A stretch of DNA of 64,000 nt from Leclercia adecarboxylata (GCF_006874705.1 NZ_CP035382.1:4402001-4466000), one strand, 5' to 3'; positions 25,010 to 34,058 are shown, numbered from the stretch's first letter. Made by a program: numbers and translations. The notes: a model not told the origin generated them from the sequence alone.

Positions 25010-25178
25010 AGCGCCTCCGCCAGTAGCTGTTCTTTGCTGTCAGTCTAGCCACACCGGCAAGTTAAGCAACCATTTACCCCGCCATCGCGCTGAATTTATT
25101 CATAAAAGAGACTATTCCTGAATCAACTGCGGCGGACAAAAAAGCCTGGCGAACCAGGCTTTTATATCAGATGGCGTG

Positions 25179-26306
25179 TCAGGCACGCGCGGGGTGATGT
25201 TGCCCATCGAATAATGGCGCAGAGGATGCCGGTTCCAGATGGAAATTTCGCGTACGGGCCTGCAACTCAACCACCTGATTTTTTAGCACCGTCGAGGAGC
25301 CGGACAGCTCTTCCACCATCCCCACGTTACTCTGGGTGACGTTTTCCAGATCGGTCAGGGCCTGAGTGATTTGCGCGATGCCCTTCTCCTGTTCATAGGT
25401 CGAGGTGGAAATCTCATCCATCAGCTTGCTGACCTGTCCTGAGCCGCTGACGATTTCATGCATGTTCTTTTCGGCTTCGGCCACCACCATCGCCCCCTGA
25501 CTGACGTTGCTGCTGGTCACGGCAATCAGGGATTTAATGCTTTTTGCCGCCTCGGCACTACGATGCGCCAGGCTGCGCACTTCCCCCGCCACCACGGAGA
25601 AGCCCTTGCCATGATCGCCGGCCCGGGCAGCTTCAACCGCGGCATTGAGCGCCAGGATATTGGTCTGGAACGCGATACCGTCAATCATGGTGATGATCTC
25701 GGTCATCTGCTGGGCGCATTCAGTAATGGAGTGCATATTGTTGGCAACCTGCCCCATCAGCTCGCCTCCTCTCTTTGCCTGCAGAGTCGCCACGTTTGCC
25801 TTTTCATTGGCGAGGCGAGTGTTATCAGCGGTGTTTTTAGTGGTAGCTGCCATCTGTTCCATGCTGGCAGAGGTCTGGATCAGCGACGCGGACTGCAGCT
25901 CCGTTTTCGCTGCCAGTGCCGAACTGCGGGTGGCCAGCTGTTCAGACAGACTCATTGCGGTTGCGGAGGAGGAGCGAATCTCACGCACCAGCGTGGCGAT
26001 GTTGCCCGACAGGGTGTTAATGCCCGGGATCAATCGCCCCGCGCAGTTATTACCAAATTCAGGAATAGTAACGCCCAGATTGCCGGAGACAACTTCTTCG
26101 ATGCTTCTTTTTACCGTATTGATGGGCACAACCAGGTACCGGGTCATGTAAACCCGGAGGAACATAAACGCGACGATAAACAGAATATTAAGTGAAATTA
26201 ACAGAGGTGTTTGCGGTGCTAAAGAAATGACCAACCCATCAATTAAAAGAAAGACAACCATCAGATAAGAAAGAATAAAAGTCCTTACGCTAATGTTCCT
26301 GAGCAT
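25179..26306 (-). CDS. Methyl-accepting chemotaxis protein without periplasmic sensor
   Basis: 375 aa from MLRNISVRTF (GTGGGAT upstream; a GTG start at 26318 is also open). Two membrane helices (about 10-30 and 33-52) are joined by only a few residues (APQTP), so there is no ligand domain outside the cell. A HAMP-like linker and a methyl-accepting coiled coil follow. The hairpin tip that contacts CheA/CheW is visible in NILALNAAVEAARAGDHGKGFSVVAGEVRSLAHRSAEAAK (about 222-265). The C-terminal CheR/CheB docking pentapeptide is absent. It may sense an internal or membrane state. Confidence 0.88.
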   Translation of the reverse strand: MLRNISVRTFILSYLMVVFLLIDGLVISLAPQTPLLISLNILFIVAFMFLRVYMTRYLVVPINTVKRSIEEVVSGNLGVTIPEFGNNCAGRLIPGINTLSGNIATLVREIRSSSATAMSLSEQLATRSSALAAKTELQSASLIQTSASMEQMAATTKNTADNTRLANEKANVATLQAKRGGELMGQVANNMHSITECAQQMTEIITMIDGIAFQTNILALNAAVEAARAGDHGKGFSVVAGEVRSLAHRSAEAAKSIKSLIAVTSSNVSQGAMVVAEAEKNMHEIVSGSGQVSKLMDEISTSTYEQEKGIAQITQALTDLENVTQSNVGMVEELSGSSTVLKNQVVELQARTRNFHLEPASSAPLFDGQHHPARA

Positions 26307-26318
26307 AATATATCCCAC

Positions 26319-26746
26319 AACGGAATTTTTAGATGATAAGGAATATATAGCATTGCGTTTTTAATTTTTCATCTTCATTTCGTAGAGACAACTCATAAAT
26401 GGTATACCTCTTATTATTTGCGTTAGGTAGAACAAATGCGCCCACCAAAGCAATAATTAAAGTACTATACACTGATGTTGCCGTAACCAGGGAATGTCAA
26501 AGCGGTGAGCGATAATGCAGCTATTCAAACCTTCATACTTAAGCCCTATTCCCACTCCAGATGATGGCAATTTAGCCACGCTTAACTAACGCATTAAGGA
26601 ACATATTTTACGTTTTTACTGAAAAAAACATTAATGTTTTCCCAGCGCTAATCCGATACTGAATTAAATAGATACCCTCGTATACCTGTGCGGTTCGTTT
26701 TAACGCCGCCAGTGTTTTTCTGTGACTGTTAAGCGTGAGAATTTTG
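26319..26746. other. Intergenic region between divergent MCP and MHYT-GGDEF genes
   Basis: No gene is seen. The region holds the promoters of both divergent genes; I could not fix -35/-10 boxes with confidence and no flagellar sigma-28 box is evident. A perfect 16-bp palindrome AAAACATTAATGTTTT lies at 26625-26640 and may be an operator. Confidence 0.5.
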
Positions 26747-28021
26747 ATGATGTACATCGCGTGGGATCCCATCCTCATAGGCGTTTCCTGGCTGGTCGCG
26801 TTTTTCGCCGCATTTGTCGCGCTGGACAGTGCAGGGAAAATACGGCTCGCCAACTCGCGAGCCTCGCTGTTCTGGCGCTTCGCTGGCGGCGTAACGCTGG
26901 GCACGGGGATCTGGTCGATGCATTTTATCGGCATGCTGGCGATGCGCATGCCGGTAATGATGAGTTACGATCCGGAGCTCACCCTCACCTCATTCGGCAT
27001 CTCGCTGGTCGCGGCAACGCTGGCTATCAATACTGCCGTGTCAGGGGGTTCGCTCTCCCTGCCCCGCCTGCTGCTGGCCACCGTCATCCTCAGTGCGGGC
27101 ATCGTCTCGATGCATTATGTGGGGATGTCTGCCCTGCTGGCCCATAGCGCGATCCGCTGGAATATGCCCGTTGTGCTGCTGTCGGGGGTGATTTCGCTCA
27201 TCGCTTCTGGCACCGGCTTGCGACTGGCCTTTCATTTTCGCCATCAACACAAAGGTGTGGTGAAGAAGCGGATTATCGCCGCCGGGGTGCTGGGTGCGGC
27301 CGTGTGCGCGATGCACTATACCGGCATGGCCGCCGCGGATTTCCATTCGGGCGCACATGCCATATCCGCCGGGATCGGCGAAATGAGACTCTCTGTCTGG
27401 GTTTCAGCCACAACGCTGTTATTGCTCGGCATTATGTTAATTATCTCTCACATCGATTCACATAACCGCGCCCACCAACTGACCGAGAACCTGCGCCAGC
27501 TGAACAACCAGCTGGAGATCCAGGCGCGCTACGACGGCCTCACCGGACTGGCGAACCGCCATCAAATGGACCTCATGTTGCTGGATGATCTGCGCCAGGC
27601 AGATGAAAACAACCGCCCTTTTGCGCTTATTTTTCTCAATCTCGACCGCTTCAGGAGTATTAATGACACCTGGGGCCATTTTGTCGGGGATGCATTGCTG
27701 ATCAATGTCGTTAAACTCATCAAGGCCAGATTGCACCCCGCCATGACCCTTGCCCGTATGGGCGGGGATGAGTTTGTGATTTCGGGGCCAGACTGTGACG
27801 AAGCCCAGATGTCAGCACTCTGTACAATGCTGGTGAGTGATATTGCCCAGCCTTTTTACCTTAGCGGTCATGCGTTGAATATATCCCTCAGCGCCGGGAT
27901 AAGTCTCTACCCTGAACACGGCCTGACCCTGCATGAGCTTAAACTGAAAGCGGATATGGCGTTGTTTAACGCCAGGAATGAGGGACGCAATGGCTGGACG
28001 GTTTACCGTCCGGGGATGTGA
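26747..28021 (+). CDS. MHYT-sensor GGDEF protein (diguanylate cyclase-like)
   Basis: 424 aa from the first ATG after a GTGAG site (a GTG at 26735 is also possible). The N-terminal half is an integral membrane MHYT sensor with three repeats (SMHFIGM, SMHYVGM, AMHYTGM), thought to bind a metal and gas. The GGDEF domain starts at ARYDGLTGLANR (about 261) and has an intact GGDEF near residue 338. However, the first metal-binding Asp of the DLDxFK motif is Asn (FLNLDRF, about 298), so cyclase activity may be weak or lost. No EAL domain. Confidence 0.88.
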   Translation: MMYIAWDPILIGVSWLVAFFAAFVALDSAGKIRLANSRASLFWRFAGGVTLGTGIWSMHFIGMLAMRMPVMMSYDPELTLTSFGISLVAATLAINTAVSGGSLSLPRLLLATVILSAGIVSMHYVGMSALLAHSAIRWNMPVVLLSGVISLIASGTGLRLAFHFRHQHKGVVKKRIIAAGVLGAAVCAMHYTGMAAADFHSGAHAISAGIGEMRLSVWVSATTLLLLGIMLIISHIDSHNRAHQLTENLRQLNNQLEIQARYDGLTGLANRHQMDLMLLDDLRQADENNRPFALIFLNLDRFRSINDTWGHFVGDALLINVVKLIKARLHPAMTLARMGGDEFVISGPDCDEAQMSALCTMLVSDIAQPFYLSGHALNISLSAGISLYPEHGLTLHELKLKADMALFNARNEGRNGWTVYRPGM

Positions 28022-28313
28022 GCAACAGAATATAGTGCCGGTTTGGGCTGAAGCCTGACAAAATATGCCTGCGCCCTGGAACGCTATATATTTTGCAGGT
28101 CATTAACGAATGGAAAAGTGAGCTTTTTTTTATGCACTAACATCGTCGGAAAATAAAACTGTTCCAGCTGGTATAATTAATACAAATTTCACACGGATAT
28201 CACAAAAAAATCCTGCCCGATCGGATGAAGTAGAGTATGTTTCAGAGAAGCCCACGCGTGCCGCTCCGTCGTGGATTTCAGGCACGTGACGTGCTGATAA
28301 CTGAGACTGGCCT
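28022..28313. other. Intergenic region upstream of dgcM
   Basis: No gene is seen. A TATAAT hexamer occurs near 28172 and is the best candidate for the dgcM promoter -10. The poly-T run at 28126-28133 after a weak hairpin could end the upstream transcript. Confidence 0.4.
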
Positions 28314-29546
28314 ATGTCGCTTTCAGGGTTTGCTGCGCTGGATATGCTTAAAACGCCCGTGTGGGTAGTATCCCCGGTCACGGAGGATGTTCTTTTCGCC
28401 AATACGGCAGCAAAAAAGATCATGCAGGACGCGACGCTGGACAGCCTGCGCAAAGGAGTCTGCTCGGCACATGCGCAGGCAACGCTTGCGATGTATGTGC
28501 CCGATTTAAAGACCCAACAAGAGATTATTGAAATCTGGAGCGTGCTGGTAAATAACCAGCAGATCAGCCTCAGCTGCCGACTGTCGCTGGCCTTTTTTGA
28601 TACCTGCGGCGAGGTGATTGTTTTTGAGGGCATCGCCCGGCAACCGGTAACGGGTCTTAAAGCCACCAGCTCCGGGACTTACCAGCGCAAAAAGCAGGGG
28701 TTCTACGCACGTTTTTTCCTGACCAACAGTGCGCCAATGCTGTTAATCGATCCCGCCCGGGACGGTCAGGTGGTGGATGCCAACCTCGCGGCACTCAATT
28801 TTTATGGCTACTCCCATGAACAGATGTGCAGCAAGCACACCTGGGAGATCAACACCCTCGGGCGCAATATTCTGCCGGTGATGACCGAAATCGCGCGCCT
28901 GCCCGGCGGCCATAAGCCGCTCAACTTTGTCCATCGACTGGCTGACGGCACCACCCGTCACGTACAGACCTATGCCGGCCCGATTGAGATTTACGGCGAT
29001 AAACTGATGCTGTGCATCATTCACGATATAACCGAGCAAAAACGACTTGAACAGGAGCTCGAACACGCCGCGCTGCGCGACTCGTTAACCGGCCTGCTCA
29101 ATCGCCGTCAGTTTTATAACCTCACCGATCAAGCCTCACCGAATCATCTTCCGGCCCAGCAGGAGTTCAGCCTGCTGCTGGTGGATACGGATCACTTCAA
29201 GCGCATCAACGATGTGTTTGGACATCAGAAAGGCGATGAGGTGTTGATTGCCCTCTCGCGAATGTTGGAAAGCTGTTGTCGAAAAGATGATTACGTTTTC
29301 CGCTGGGGCGGCGAGGAGTTTGTGCTGCTGCTGCCCCGCACGTCGCTGGACGCGGCGATGCAGATCGCAGAAACCCTGCGCGCCGCGGTTGCCCGCATTG
29401 CTATCTCCGGCCTGCCCCGCTTTACCGTCAGCATCGGAGTGGCGCGGCATAACCCGGAGGAAAATATCGACGATCTGTTTAAGCGCGTGGACGATGCGCT
29501 GTATCGCGCCAAGAATGATGGTCGTAATAAAGTGTTGGCGGCGTGA
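28314..29546 (+). CDS. dgcM: Diguanylate cyclase DgcM (YdaM)
   Basis: 410 aa, the same length as E. coli DgcM. It makes cyclic di-GMP and, with MlrA, switches on csgD and curli. A divergent N-terminal sensor domain (1-115) is followed by a PAS domain (about 125-240; NSAPMLLIDPARDGQVVDAN) and a GGDEF domain. The active site GGEEF is intact near residue 332, with DTDHFKRIND and RWGGEEFVLLLPRT around it. E. coli dgcM is likewise near zntB, but here two extra signalling genes lie between. Confidence 0.94.
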   Translation: MSLSGFAALDMLKTPVWVVSPVTEDVLFANTAAKKIMQDATLDSLRKGVCSAHAQATLAMYVPDLKTQQEIIEIWSVLVNNQQISLSCRLSLAFFDTCGEVIVFEGIARQPVTGLKATSSGTYQRKKQGFYARFFLTNSAPMLLIDPARDGQVVDANLAALNFYGYSHEQMCSKHTWEINTLGRNILPVMTEIARLPGGHKPLNFVHRLADGTTRHVQTYAGPIEIYGDKLMLCIIHDITEQKRLEQELEHAALRDSLTGLLNRRQFYNLTDQASPNHLPAQQEFSLLLVDTDHFKRINDVFGHQKGDEVLIALSRMLESCCRKDDYVFRWGGEEFVLLLPRTSLDAAMQIAETLRAAVARIAISGLPRFTVSIGVARHNPEENIDDLFKRVDDALYRAKNDGRNKVLAA

Positions 29547-29590
29547 TGTCGCCATCTGTCTTTCAATGTATTCCTTGAGGAGTGGTTAAG

Positions 29591-30157
29591 ATGAGCAAAA
29601 AGATCCTGATGCTGGTCGGGGATTATGCAGAAGATTACGAAACCATGGTGCCGTTTCAGGCATTACAGATGATTGGCCATCAGGTTGACGCGGTCTGTCC
29701 TGACAAAGCCAAAGGCGACTTTATCATGACGGCGATCCATGATTTTGACGGCGCCCAGACCTACAGCGAGAAACCTGGCCACCGTTTTATTCTCAACGCC
29801 GATTTTGCTGAGGTGCAAGAAGAGGATTATGACGCCCTGTTAATTCCGGGCGGACGGGCGCCGGAATATCTGCGCCTCAATGAGAAGGTACTTGAACTGG
29901 TGCGGGCCTTTGACCAGGCGCGCAAGCCGATAGCCGCCGTATGTCACGGGGCTCAGCTCCTGGCCGCCGCTGATGTTCTGAAAGGACGGACCTGCAGCGC
30001 CTACCCGGCCTGCGCGCCGGAAGTCCGACTCGCCGGCGGATACTACGCTGATATTGGTATCGATGAGGCGTATGTCGATGACAATCTGGTTACGGCTCCG
30101 GCCTGGCCTGCGCATCCGCAGTGGCTGGCGAAGTTTGCTGAAGTGTTGCAGAAGTAA
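29591..30157 (+). CDS. DJ-1/PfpI family protein
   Basis: 188 aa from [21 protein letters not shown] lies 8 nt upstream. The family fold is shown by the start strand, the Glu in YAEDYE and the nucleophile elbow [11 protein letters not shown] with Cys near 113. Members act as glyoxalases, deglycases or chaperones; the sequence alone does not decide which. It follows dgcM by 44 bp on the same strand and may share its transcript. It is the last chromosomal gene before the T6SS locus. Confidence 0.85.
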   Translation: MSKKILMLVGDYAEDYETMVPFQALQMIGHQVDAVCPDKAKGDFIMTAIHDFDGAQTYSEKPGHRFILNADFAEVQEEDYDALLIPGGRAPEYLRLNEKVLELVRAFDQARKPIAAVCHGAQLLAAADVLKGRTCSAYPACAPEVRLAGGYYADIGIDEAYVDDNLVTAPAWPAHPQWLAKFAEVLQK

Positions 30158-30168
30158 GGTAGGTGGTT

Positions 30169-30648
30169 TCAGGCCAGCCTGTCTACAGTCTCAAAAAAGC
30201 GCTCTTCGGTCATGATGACGTTGTCTTTTGCGCTCTGATACTGACGCCGGATAAACCAGCCCGTTTCCGGCGCCATGCTCAGATAAAACGTCTGGCGGAT
30301 ACCGGGCGCATCGACATGCAGGGTCACAATGCCTGTCTCAGCGCCATTCCAGAGCTGCTCTGGAAGAAGTCGGACGCTACGGTCGCCGTTCTGCAACCGG
30401 ATGGCGGTGATGTCATAACGGCATATGCCGCTGTTCAGGCTGTAGCCCACCGCGCTCAGGTCATGTAGATGTCTGGTGGATAGCGTCACCTCGATTCCGG
30501 AACCCGCGAACCACTGGCTGATTTGCTGCGCAAGTCCATCCATTCGCGAGCAGAACGTTCTGACTTCTGCGTCAGCAGATTTTATGCCGGACGGTACTCT
30601 GTCGTTTTTATGCTGCAATTTTTTAAAAAAATGTTCTCTGGCTGACAC
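30169..30648 (-). CDS. Protein of unknown function at the end of the T6SS locus
   Basis: 159 aa, soluble, no signal peptide. The first 30 residues are basic (MSAREHFFKKLQHKNDRVPS). The remainder alternates strands (GIEVTLSTRHL, ICRYDITAIRL, GIVTLHVDAPG, QTFYLSMAPE) like a small beta-rich or cystatin-like fold. I do not recognise it. It faces the DJ-1/PfpI gene tail-to-tail with an 11-bp gap and marks the T6SS edge. A role in the T6SS is possible only by location. Confidence 0.6.
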   Translation of the reverse strand: MSAREHFFKKLQHKNDRVPSGIKSADAEVRTFCSRMDGLAQQISQWFAGSGIEVTLSTRHLHDLSAVGYSLNSGICRYDITAIRLQNGDRSVRLLPEQLWNGAETGIVTLHVDAPGIRQTFYLSMAPETGWFIRRQYQSAKDNVIMTEERFFETVDRLA

Positions 30649-30746
30649 ATTCTCTCCCGACGTTTTATTCCGTTCCGGCTGACCAGAATCGGTAATATTA
30701 AATGCTATTTACACGATGATTTTCTGTTCAATAACCGTTCACGGGC

Positions 30747-31141
30747 CTACTCTACTGCGCACGTTTTCAGTTGTTCCGCCACACCCAGATGCATATTACT
30801 CTCCAGCTTCTGCCATTCTTCATCACTCCAGGGACGAAAACCACTGGTGCTCCGTGCGGATTTTTTCAACCCCATCCGCCTAGCCATCACCTTCACTGCT
30901 ACGGAATGTCTTCCCGGTAGACGAGCGGTAATGGCGAATCCTTCGTCCGGATAGTACATTTTCAGTATCTGTCATTCGTCCTCAGTCAAGAACCGTCCGC
31001 TCAGCACGCCCATTTTTTCCGCCATCAGAGCCACGGCTCCCGGCGTCCGGCCCAGATATGCCGCCAGCTCCATTAATGGCTGATGCCGGTAGTGCTACTC
31101 CAGATACTGCGGATGTTCAACAGTCCACGGGGTATGGGTAT
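30747..31141 (-). pseudogene. Broken gene for a repeat-type SANT/Myb-like DNA-binding protein
   Basis: Reading one frame from 31141 to 30747 gives three related repeats of about 46 residues. Each has an acidic-aromatic start (e.g. WSDEEWQKLE) and a GR-x-x-x-AV-x-x-M-A-x-x-MG core, like homeodomain/SANT repeats. The frame is interrupted by TAG at 31095-31097 and TGA at 30972-30974. The TGA aligns with the Trp of the intact repeat. No frameshift is seen. The intact last part alone would be 70 aa. Confidence 0.7.
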
Positions 31142-31162
31142 TCCGTTATTTTTGAAGCCGAT

Positions 31163-32494
31163 TCATCGCGTTTTGTCTCCGGGCCGGTTTTCCGGTAAAG
31201 CGTAACGACTCAGCAACTGATTCAGCCGGGCTTCAGTCTGTTTTTTCTGTGCCGGAGAAATCTGCCCTCCCTGCGCCTGTACCGCCATCTGTCGTAACAG
31301 TTCTTCCACAGGAATGGTACGGTTAAACGACTGCGCGATGGCGAACACCGCCGTTTTCAGTTCGCTGACGGTCATGTATTTGCCTCGCTTCTCATCCAGC
31401 GCGTTCAGTTGATTCGCCAGCTGCTGTAGCTGCGTCATCCCCTGATGCCAGCCATCAAGCGACTCAGACGGTAATACAGCGGCCTCCAGCTGCTGCTGCC
31501 ACTGTTGCGCCAGCGGTTTCGCCTCTTCAGGCCAAAGGAACAGTGCCTGCTGCACCAGACTGTCGCCATAACTGATAGCCCAGTCCGGTTTTAACTGTGC
31601 AAGCCGTGTGAGTTGCTGCTGTGTTTGCTGTAGACCCGTTTCAGACGACGGCGCTTTTTGTCGCAGCCGGGCCAGTTGCTCACCGGAAAGCGCGACGGGC
31701 AGCGGAGAAAGCGTGGCGGCAAACTCCACCTTTTGCGGGTCCGGCTGATGTGTTACCTGCCAACCCCATACGCACGCCCCGGCCAGCACCAGCATAGTCA
31801 GCATTCCGGCGGTAAATGGCTTCCAGGGCTTCGCAGGTACCGGCGGTCCGGTCATCACCTGCCTGTCCGGCAGCGGCTCTGGCTGCACGACATGCACCCG
31901 CTTTACGTGTTCTGACGGGGCTGTAAGGCTGGCCGGGATGACAGCACCACCCGCATTTCTCCCGCCGTCGCTGCTTTCCAGCCGCACCGCCGCGTTATGC
32001 ATCAGGGTGCGCAGGGCATCAAGCTGGCTGGCATGCTTCAGCTCCAGACGCTGCAGCACCTCACCCAGCGCAGTCAGGTGAGCTTCCGCCTGGTGCAACT
32101 GGCTGAGGTCGGCATACGACAGCGTCAGGGTGCGCATCTCCTGCTGCAGACGTTTATTCAGATTGCTGAGAATTTCCATTCGCGCAGGTACCGGTTGCGG
32201 CCAGATATTGACCCACTGGTGGGAAAGGAGCGTTTTCAGTATCGCCAGTCCTTCGTTCATGCCGTACATGCCAGCCAGCCGGGTGCGGACGAGTGTGTAC
32301 CAGGCGGCGGTCTGGAGTTCCACCCCATTGTGCTCAAACAGCGAGAGGCAGAGTGTATCCGCATGCCGCCAGTTGACGTCCGGGCGTGCCGGATGGGTCA
32401 GTTTGTTCATTTCATCGCGCAGGACTGCGTAATCCACAAACGTGCGTGGGTCCCCGCCGGTTTTGAGGTGGTGGGTGTTTACCGGATTCATCAT
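31163..32494 (-). CDS. vasL: T6SS VasL/TssA-like protein
   Basis: 443 aa. The N-terminus (about 1-110) is an ImpA_N/TssA-type domain (DPRTFVDYAVLRDEMNKLTH ... VNIWPQPVPARMEILSNLN). A membrane helix follows at about 225-247 (FTAGMLTMLVLAGACVWGW), then a periplasmic VasL-type domain. Proteins of this kind hold the distal end of the sheath at the membrane or help its assembly. It is the last T6SS structural gene of the cluster, 25 bp after tssE. Confidence 0.85.
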   Translation of the reverse strand: MMNPVNTHHLKTGGDPRTFVDYAVLRDEMNKLTHPARPDVNWRHADTLCLSLFEHNGVELQTAAWYTLVRTRLAGMYGMNEGLAILKTLLSHQWVNIWPQPVPARMEILSNLNKRLQQEMRTLTLSYADLSQLHQAEAHLTALGEVLQRLELKHASQLDALRTLMHNAAVRLESSDGGRNAGGAVIPASLTAPSEHVKRVHVVQPEPLPDRQVMTGPPVPAKPWKPFTAGMLTMLVLAGACVWGWQVTHQPDPQKVEFAATLSPLPVALSGEQLARLRQKAPSSETGLQQTQQQLTRLAQLKPDWAISYGDSLVQQALFLWPEEAKPLAQQWQQQLEAAVLPSESLDGWHQGMTQLQQLANQLNALDEKRGKYMTVSELKTAVFAIAQSFNRTIPVEELLRQMAVQAQGGQISPAQKKQTEARLNQLLSRYALPENRPGDKTR

Positions 32495-32519
32495 GCTGTC
32501 CTTGACGGGTCACAGAAAT

Positions 32520-32969
32520 TCAAAAACAGGAACGTTTATCAAGATAGTTTTGCTGCTTCAGATGTCGAAGCAGAACCTTCCCATCAGGCATGAATTCAGT
32601 GCCGTAACGCACCAGCCCGACACCTTTCAACTCCGCATCTATGGAGTATCTCAATTCACCCGGAATGTGCTGCTCCAGTAAAGTCACATTCATCGACTGC
32701 AACCGGGGTTCGTACTTTAATAAAACATTCGATAACGTCGCTGTCAGTTGATGTGCGGTTCCTGGCATGCCCTGAAGGATTTTTGTCATATCAGGCAAAC
32801 CGTAGTCAGGCAAATGTGAAATGGCTCCGGCTCTTGAATTGAGAATACGCTGAATATTATCCAGTACAGACAAAATGACCTGGTCCTCTTCGCTTGCCAG
32901 CTCCATGGAGAGATCCCCTGTAAAATTACCAGTAAGCGTTTCATATAAAGATGGGCGTTTATAATTCAT
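32520..32969 (-). CDS. tssE: T6SS baseplate protein TssE
   Basis: 149 aa from MNYKRPSLYETLTGNF. TssE is the gp25-like wedge protein of the baseplate. The family pattern is present: SVLDNIQRILNSRAGAISHLPDYGLPDM, then the EPRL motif and a strand-rich end (GELRYSIDAELKGVGLVRYG). The longer frame to 32999 runs into the upstream gene and lacks a ribosome site. It is far from the other baseplate genes tssF and tssG because cargo modules have been inserted between. Confidence 0.9.
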   Translation of the reverse strand: MNYKRPSLYETLTGNFTGDLSMELASEEDQVILSVLDNIQRILNSRAGAISHLPDYGLPDMTKILQGMPGTAHQLTATLSNVLLKYEPRLQSMNVTLLEQHIPGELRYSIDAELKGVGLVRYGTEFMPDGKVLLRHLKQQNYLDKRSCF

Positions 32970-32985
32970 AATAAATTCGTGAATC

Positions 32986-33309
32986 CTATAGCGAAGCACA
33001 AATCACATACTTTATTGTGCTTTCTTTATTTTCATAAATACTCTTTTTTACAACACCACCAATAACTACTATGCTATATCCGGTTAAACACCAGGAAAGC
33101 ATCAAACTAACTCGAAGTGGATTTGTGCCATACCAAGAAGAGATCATATAGATAATAACCAAACCAATAGCCAATAGCCAATAGCCAATAGCCAATAAAG
33201 TGTATTTTATCTTTATAAAACAGAAAGAAACCTCACCGGGATAACAATATATCTCATATATATCATTACAAAACCTAGCGAAACCCCCAGTGCATGCACT
33301 CCAAGCCAA
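32986..33309 (-). CDS. Possible orphan membrane protein with a heptanucleotide repeat
   Basis: The open frame (TTG start, 107 aa) has two hydrophobic segments: TLLAIGYWLLAIGLVIIYMI and LSWCLTGYSIVVIGGVV. The first is encoded by about five tandem 7-bp units (TATTGGC). A second frame just upstream reads a good hydrophobic helix (VWLGVHALGVSLGFVMIY), so the original protein may have been frameshifted. It lies behind a displaced vgrG tail, where membrane immunity proteins are often found. Low confidence that it is translated as shown. Confidence 0.35.
   Translation of the reverse strand: MAWSACTGGFARFCNDIYEIYCYPGEVSFCFIKIKYTLLAIGYWLLAIGLVIIYMISSWYGTNPLRVSLMLSWCLTGYSIVVIGGVVKKSIYENKESTIKYVICASL
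33164..33197 (+). repeat. Tandem 7-bp repeat (CCAATAG), about 4.9 copies
   Basis: Units start at 33164, 33171, 33178, 33185 and 33192. Seven is not a multiple of three, so gain or loss of a unit would shift the frame of the membrane ORF that contains it. Confidence 0.9.
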
Positions 33310-33313
33310 ACAG

Positions 33314-33695
33314 TTAATTTTGACGATTCTTTAGTGAACACTCGTTTACATAACCCTGAGAGTCTGTAAAATCTTTAAATTTTTCTCCGCTCTTATTACG
33401 AATAAAATATAGTGTGTTCACTATTGGTATACCTTCGTCATCTATCACACGAAATTGCTCATCATATAAACCATCTTTTATCAACTCCTCTACTAGTGGC
33501 AATGTTTTTGTTACGACTGGTAAGTTATTAGATACAGCCGCCATCGTCCTTTTCGTTCGCCGCAGGTACGTCCCCAGGGTTCCGTACTCGATTTTAACGG
33601 CTTCGAGCCGCAGGTAGCTTCCGCCGCCGATGAGCGTGATGCGCTTTTTCTCCGCAAACGTGATGTCGCTCTCCGAGGTCAGGATTTGGATGGGT
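33314..33695 (-). pseudogene. Displaced vgrG 3' fragment with transthyretin-like tail
   Basis: The frame begins right after the stop codon of the 120-aa gene and reads PIQILTSESDITFAEKKRIT then YLRRTKRTMAA, the end of the VgrG beta-helix. It then continues into a unique tail of about 70 residues (YDEQFRVIDDEGIPIVNTLY ... TDSQGYVNEC), like the transthyretin-type cargo-binding extension of some VgrGs. The gp27/gp5 parts are missing, so it cannot form a spike. It is the third vgrG tail in this locus. Confidence 0.8.
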
Positions 33696-34058
33696 TTATT
33701 TTAAGACATAGCCGTCATAACCTAGTTCGCCAGGATAAAGAAGTTCTTTATCTGTGCCGTATAAGAATTCAATAGAGTCATAGGCTGCAACTTCAGATGT
33801 GCCGTAAAATGGGGAAGGTTTAAATATTACTTTCCCTTCAACGTCGTATAAAATAAAATAATAATCCTCATTCTTCAGGTATTTATAAAGTGATAGCGGA
33901 GATATTATTTTAGCATGGTATATATCTACTTTGTATTTTCCATCAGGGCTGACCATATCAAACCTCTTTGTTTTTTCATTGACAAACAAAGTAGAAGGCA
34001 AAAAAAACCAAGTAATTAATAATAGGAAAAAAACAATGTGTACTTTTTTTATTTTCAT
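33696..34058 (-). CDS. Small membrane-anchored protein (DUF6201-like), possible immunity
   Basis: 120 aa. One N-terminal membrane helix (VHIVFFLLLITWFFLPSTLF) is followed by a domain outside the cytoplasm with VSPDGKYKVDIYHAK and FKPSPFYGTSEVAAYDSIEF. The pattern recalls DUF6201 proteins, which I remember next to DUF6402 genes. It directly follows the DUF6402-like gene with no gap. An immunity role for that neighbour is inferred from the pairing and the anchored topology. Confidence 0.6.
   Translation of the reverse strand: MKIKKVHIVFFLLLITWFFLPSTLFVNEKTKRFDMVSPDGKYKVDIYHAKIISPLSLYKYLKNEDYYFILYDVEGKVIFKPSPFYGTSEVAAYDSIEFLYGTDKELLYPGELGYDGYVLK

Noticed and set aside
26747..28021. MHYT protein as a c-di-GMP phosphodiesterase
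   Set aside because: The protein ends shortly after the GGDEF domain; no EAL or HD-GYP motif is present.
29591..30157. DJ-1/PfpI protein as a named glyoxalase or protease
   Set aside because: The nucleophile elbow proves only the superfamily; the residues seen do not separate the subfamilies.
33164..33197. Short tandem repeat as a CRISPR fragment
   Set aside because: Seven-bp units without spacers; no CRISPR array or cas gene is present in the window.
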